From contig NZ_CP145886.1 of the NCBI RefSeq assembly GCF_038049935.1, positions 1,434,501-1,498,500 on the forward strand: a stretch of DNA of 64,000 nt. The letters run 5' to 3'. Both the position numbers and the translations under genes were made by a program. This document shows positions 62,392 to 64,000 of this stretch, piece after piece. Each line of letters starts with the position of its first letter. Position 1 is the stretch's first letter. The notes beneath the pieces were generated by a model. The model was not told the DNA's origin and ran no database searches. It was given only the letters and a program-made list of their open reading frames with translations. This DNA comes from Rossellomorea sp. y25. GTDB lineage: Bacteria; Bacillota; Bacilli; Bacillales; Bacillaceae_B.

Positions 62392-62442
62392 AATTTCACT
62401 CTATAGTTTGTTATAGTGGTGTAGGAAACATAGAGTGAAATT
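62392..62442 (+). promoter_or_regulatory. 13-bp perfect inverted repeat in yheA upstream region
   Basis: AATTTCACTCTAT and ATAGAGTGAAATT enclose 25 bases that include a TATAGT -10-like box; the right arm ends four bases before the GGAGG of yheA. Either a two-site operator around the promoter or an mRNA hairpin. Confidence 0.55.
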
Positions 62443-62458
62443 ATAGGAGGTACGTATT

Positions 62459-62812
62459 TTGGCTATTAACTTATACGATCAAGCGAACGAATTGGAAAGT
62501 GCTTTACGTCAAAGCGATGAATTTCTACAACTGAAGAAGATGTATGACGAAGTAAACAATGACGAATCTGCTAACAAGATGTTTGAAAACTTCAGAAACA
62601 TCCAAATGACACTTCAACAAAAACAAATGAGCGGTGAAGAAATCTCTCAAGAAGAAGTAGAACAAGCTCAAAAGACAGCTCAACTTGTTCAACAACATGA
62701 AGTAATCGCAAAGCTTATGGAAGCTGAGCAACGCATGAGCATGGTCATCAATGACTTAAACAAAGTCATCATGAAGCCTCTTGAAGAACTTTATGGTTCA
62801 ATGCAGAAATAA
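62459..62812 (+). CDS. yheA: YheA, YlbF/YmcA family
   Basis: 117 aa starting at TTG 62459 (ATAGGAGG nine bases upstream; there is no ATG near). All-helical, glutamine-rich (QMTLQQKQMSGEEISQEEVEQAQ). YlbF/YmcA-family proteins act in RNase Y and competence/sporulation control; YheA is the uncharacterised third paralogue. Codon choice is unusually biased to favoured codons, hinting at high expression. Confidence 0.93.
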   Translation: MAINLYDQANELESALRQSDEFLQLKKMYDEVNNDESANKMFENFRNIQMTLQQKQMSGEEISQEEVEQAQKTAQLVQQHEVIAKLMEAEQRMSMVINDLNKVIMKPLEELYGSMQK

Positions 62813-62828
62813 TAGGTGTTGAAAAGGG

Positions 62829-62858
62829 ACCGACTTCCTGATGGGGAGTCGGTTTTTT
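62829..62858 (+). terminator. Terminator of yheA
   Basis: ACCGACTTCC / GGAGTCGGT and six T. Confidence 0.85.
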
Positions 62859-62988
62859 GGTTTGTTTTTCACTCAGAACCTCCCTTCAGAAGTCCCCCCC
62901 ATGATTTCCAATCCCCTCTTGTCATATTTGTCTCCCTTCCTTCATAAAAGTAAAGAAAGGGAGTAGACAACATATAGGGGGGACACCA

Positions 62989-63861
62989 ATGATGATCTAT
63001 AGAATGTTAGCGTTAAATATCGATGGAACGATTGTAAATGAAAACGGAAAAATTGCGAAGGAAACAAAGGATGCAATTGAGTACGTTCAAGATAAAGGGG
63101 TACCGGTCACATTGGTTACAAGCAGGAGCTTTTCTTCAGCAAAGAAAGTAGCCAAAGCCCTAAAGCTCAAAACCCCGCTCGTCACACATAGTGGGGCATA
63201 TATTGCTGGTGAGCTGGAAAAACCGATGTATGTAAAAAAGATTGCCGAAGACATTACGTATGAAATTGCTCAATTCCTTGAAGGCTTCTCAAGTCAGGTA
63301 CACCTGTCCCAAGAGAAGCGCTCAATCGTTGGCAAAGCCAATTCCCAGGCAAGGGATATGGCGAAAATCTCATGGCAAAGAGAGTCCAAATTACTATATA
63401 GTAAGCAATTTGTGGACCGTGTGAGTGATCATCTCTTAGAGAATCCGATGTCGGTTCCGAAGATATCGGTGGTTATGGAGCATCGGGAAGATGTGTGGGA
63501 CGTTGTCGCCTCTATAAGAGGGATGTATGAAGAAGTGGATGCCATTCCTATATCTGACTATAAACTGGATATTGTACCAAAAGGCGTATCGAAGCTCCGG
63601 GGACTAATGTATCTGTCTGAACGCCTTGGAGTGAAGAAGGACCAAATCGTGATGGTCGGATCGGGGCTGGATGACATCGATTCCATGGAATGCTGCGGTC
63701 TTGGGGTTGCTATGGGAGATGCCCCTAGACAGGTGAGAGAAGCAGCGAACTGGATTACACGCAGCCAAAGCGAAAAAGGCATCCCATACTTTGTAACAGA
63801 GCTTTTCCGCAAGCAGCACCCCATCCCATTCCTGAAGAAAATGAACATCATTAAATCATAA
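62989..63861 (+). CDS. yhaX: YhaX, Cof-type HAD-fold sporulation protein
   Basis: 290 aa (ATG 62989 or 62992 after GGGGGGA). HAD fold with C2B cap: motif II TSRSF region, GLDDIDSMECCGLGVAMGDAPRQVREAANWIT as motifs III-IV. Motif I reads LALNIDGT: the nucleophilic Asp of DxDGT is Asn, which I recall also for B. subtilis YhaX, so phosphatase activity is doubtful. In B. subtilis the gene is sporulation-controlled. Ordinary HAD hydrolase is the alternative. Confidence 0.9.
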   Translation: MMIYRMLALNIDGTIVNENGKIAKETKDAIEYVQDKGVPVTLVTSRSFSSAKKVAKALKLKTPLVTHSGAYIAGELEKPMYVKKIAEDITYEIAQFLEGFSSQVHLSQEKRSIVGKANSQARDMAKISWQRESKLLYSKQFVDRVSDHLLENPMSVPKISVVMEHREDVWDVVASIRGMYEEVDAIPISDYKLDIVPKGVSKLRGLMYLSERLGVKKDQIVMVGSGLDDIDSMECCGLGVAMGDAPRQVREAANWITRSQSEKGIPYFVTELFRKQHPIPFLKKMNIIKS

Positions 63862-63867
63862 ACGGAT

Positions 63868-63908
63868 ACCCCCCGCATTTCCTTTGGAAATGCGGGGGGT
63901 TATTTTAT
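63868..63908 (+). terminator. Terminator of yhaX
   Basis: ACCCCCCGCATTT / AAATGCGGGGGGT, 13-bp stem, then TATTTT. Confidence 0.88.
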
Positions 63909-63929
63909 ATGAGTTAAGCCCGCCAGACA

Positions 63930-63958
63930 TTGACCATTCCCACCCCTTTCTGTACACT
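63930..63958 (+). promoter_or_regulatory. Promoter of the next gene (starts at the window end)
   Basis: TTGACC, 17-base spacer, TACACT. AAAAGGTGA at 63982 and a GTG at 63998-64000 look like the ribosome site and start of the following gene; hemZ follows yhaX in B. subtilis, but that cannot be seen here. Confidence 0.65.
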
Positions 63959-64000
63959 TATAAAAGCTTATCAGATTTGGGAAAAGGTGATTAGAACGTG

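Overview
The window reads as a chromosome segment of an aerobic, endospore-forming, low-GC Gram-positive rod of the family Bacillaceae. The evidence is the set of sporulation genes (spoVR, splAB, an alpha/beta-type SASP, yheC/yheD-type coat proteins, yheB, yheA, yhaX), strong GGAGG ribosome binding sites, intrinsic terminators at most gene ends, and gene order that I recall from Bacillus subtilis at both ends (pgcA-yhcY-yhcZ-azr-yhdB-yhdC...spoVR; bmrC-bmrD...sspB...yheE...yheD-yheC-yheB-yheA-yhaX). I cannot name the species.

Layout. 1-7300: end of pgcA, the YhcY/YhcZ two-component system (its GAF domain carries a Cys cluster), an FMN reductase, yhdB, yhdC, an MFS pump and spoVR. 7300-14100: transport and carbon genes (YczE-like protein, SLC13 carboxylate carrier, 3-hydroxybutyrate dehydrogenase with a GntP permease, a CNNM/CorC-type Mg exporter). 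14100-18100: cadC-cadA-czcD metal-efflux operon with two CadC-type operators, then an FbpA-like small protein. 18100-25400: aldo/keto reductase, phosphotransferase-fold protein, a TPP-riboswitch operon (thiY, thiamine-binding protein, thiX, thiZ, TatD hydrolase) and splAB. 25400-30800: an ArsC-fold protein without catalytic cysteines, glutamate/dicarboxylate symporter, photolyase, XRE regulator, stress protein and micro-genes. 30800-35800: a sigma-54 activator divergent from a YfcC permease-iadA operon with a textbook -24/-12 promoter. 36000-39200: second MFS pump and the sigY operon. 39200-43500: leader-controlled bmrCD drug exporter. 43600-51400: orphan ABC permease pair, MltG-like protein, tcyABC-like cystine transporter, fumC. 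51500-64000: SASP gene with an odd tRNA-like leader, msmX, CstR-like persulfide sensor, ferritin-like protein, four tandem ATP-grasp coat genes, yheB, yheA, yhaX.

The most unusual signals are outside ordinary genes: a 70-nt cloverleaf ending in CCA just upstream of the SASP gene (51785-51854, minus strand); a two-peptide attenuation leader before bmrCD; 21-bp-period tandem repeats at three intergenic sites, two of them homologous unit for unit and each before an MFS gene; and degraded copies of two interspersed repeat families. No complete insertion sequence, prophage, CRISPR array, rRNA or canonical tRNA was seen.
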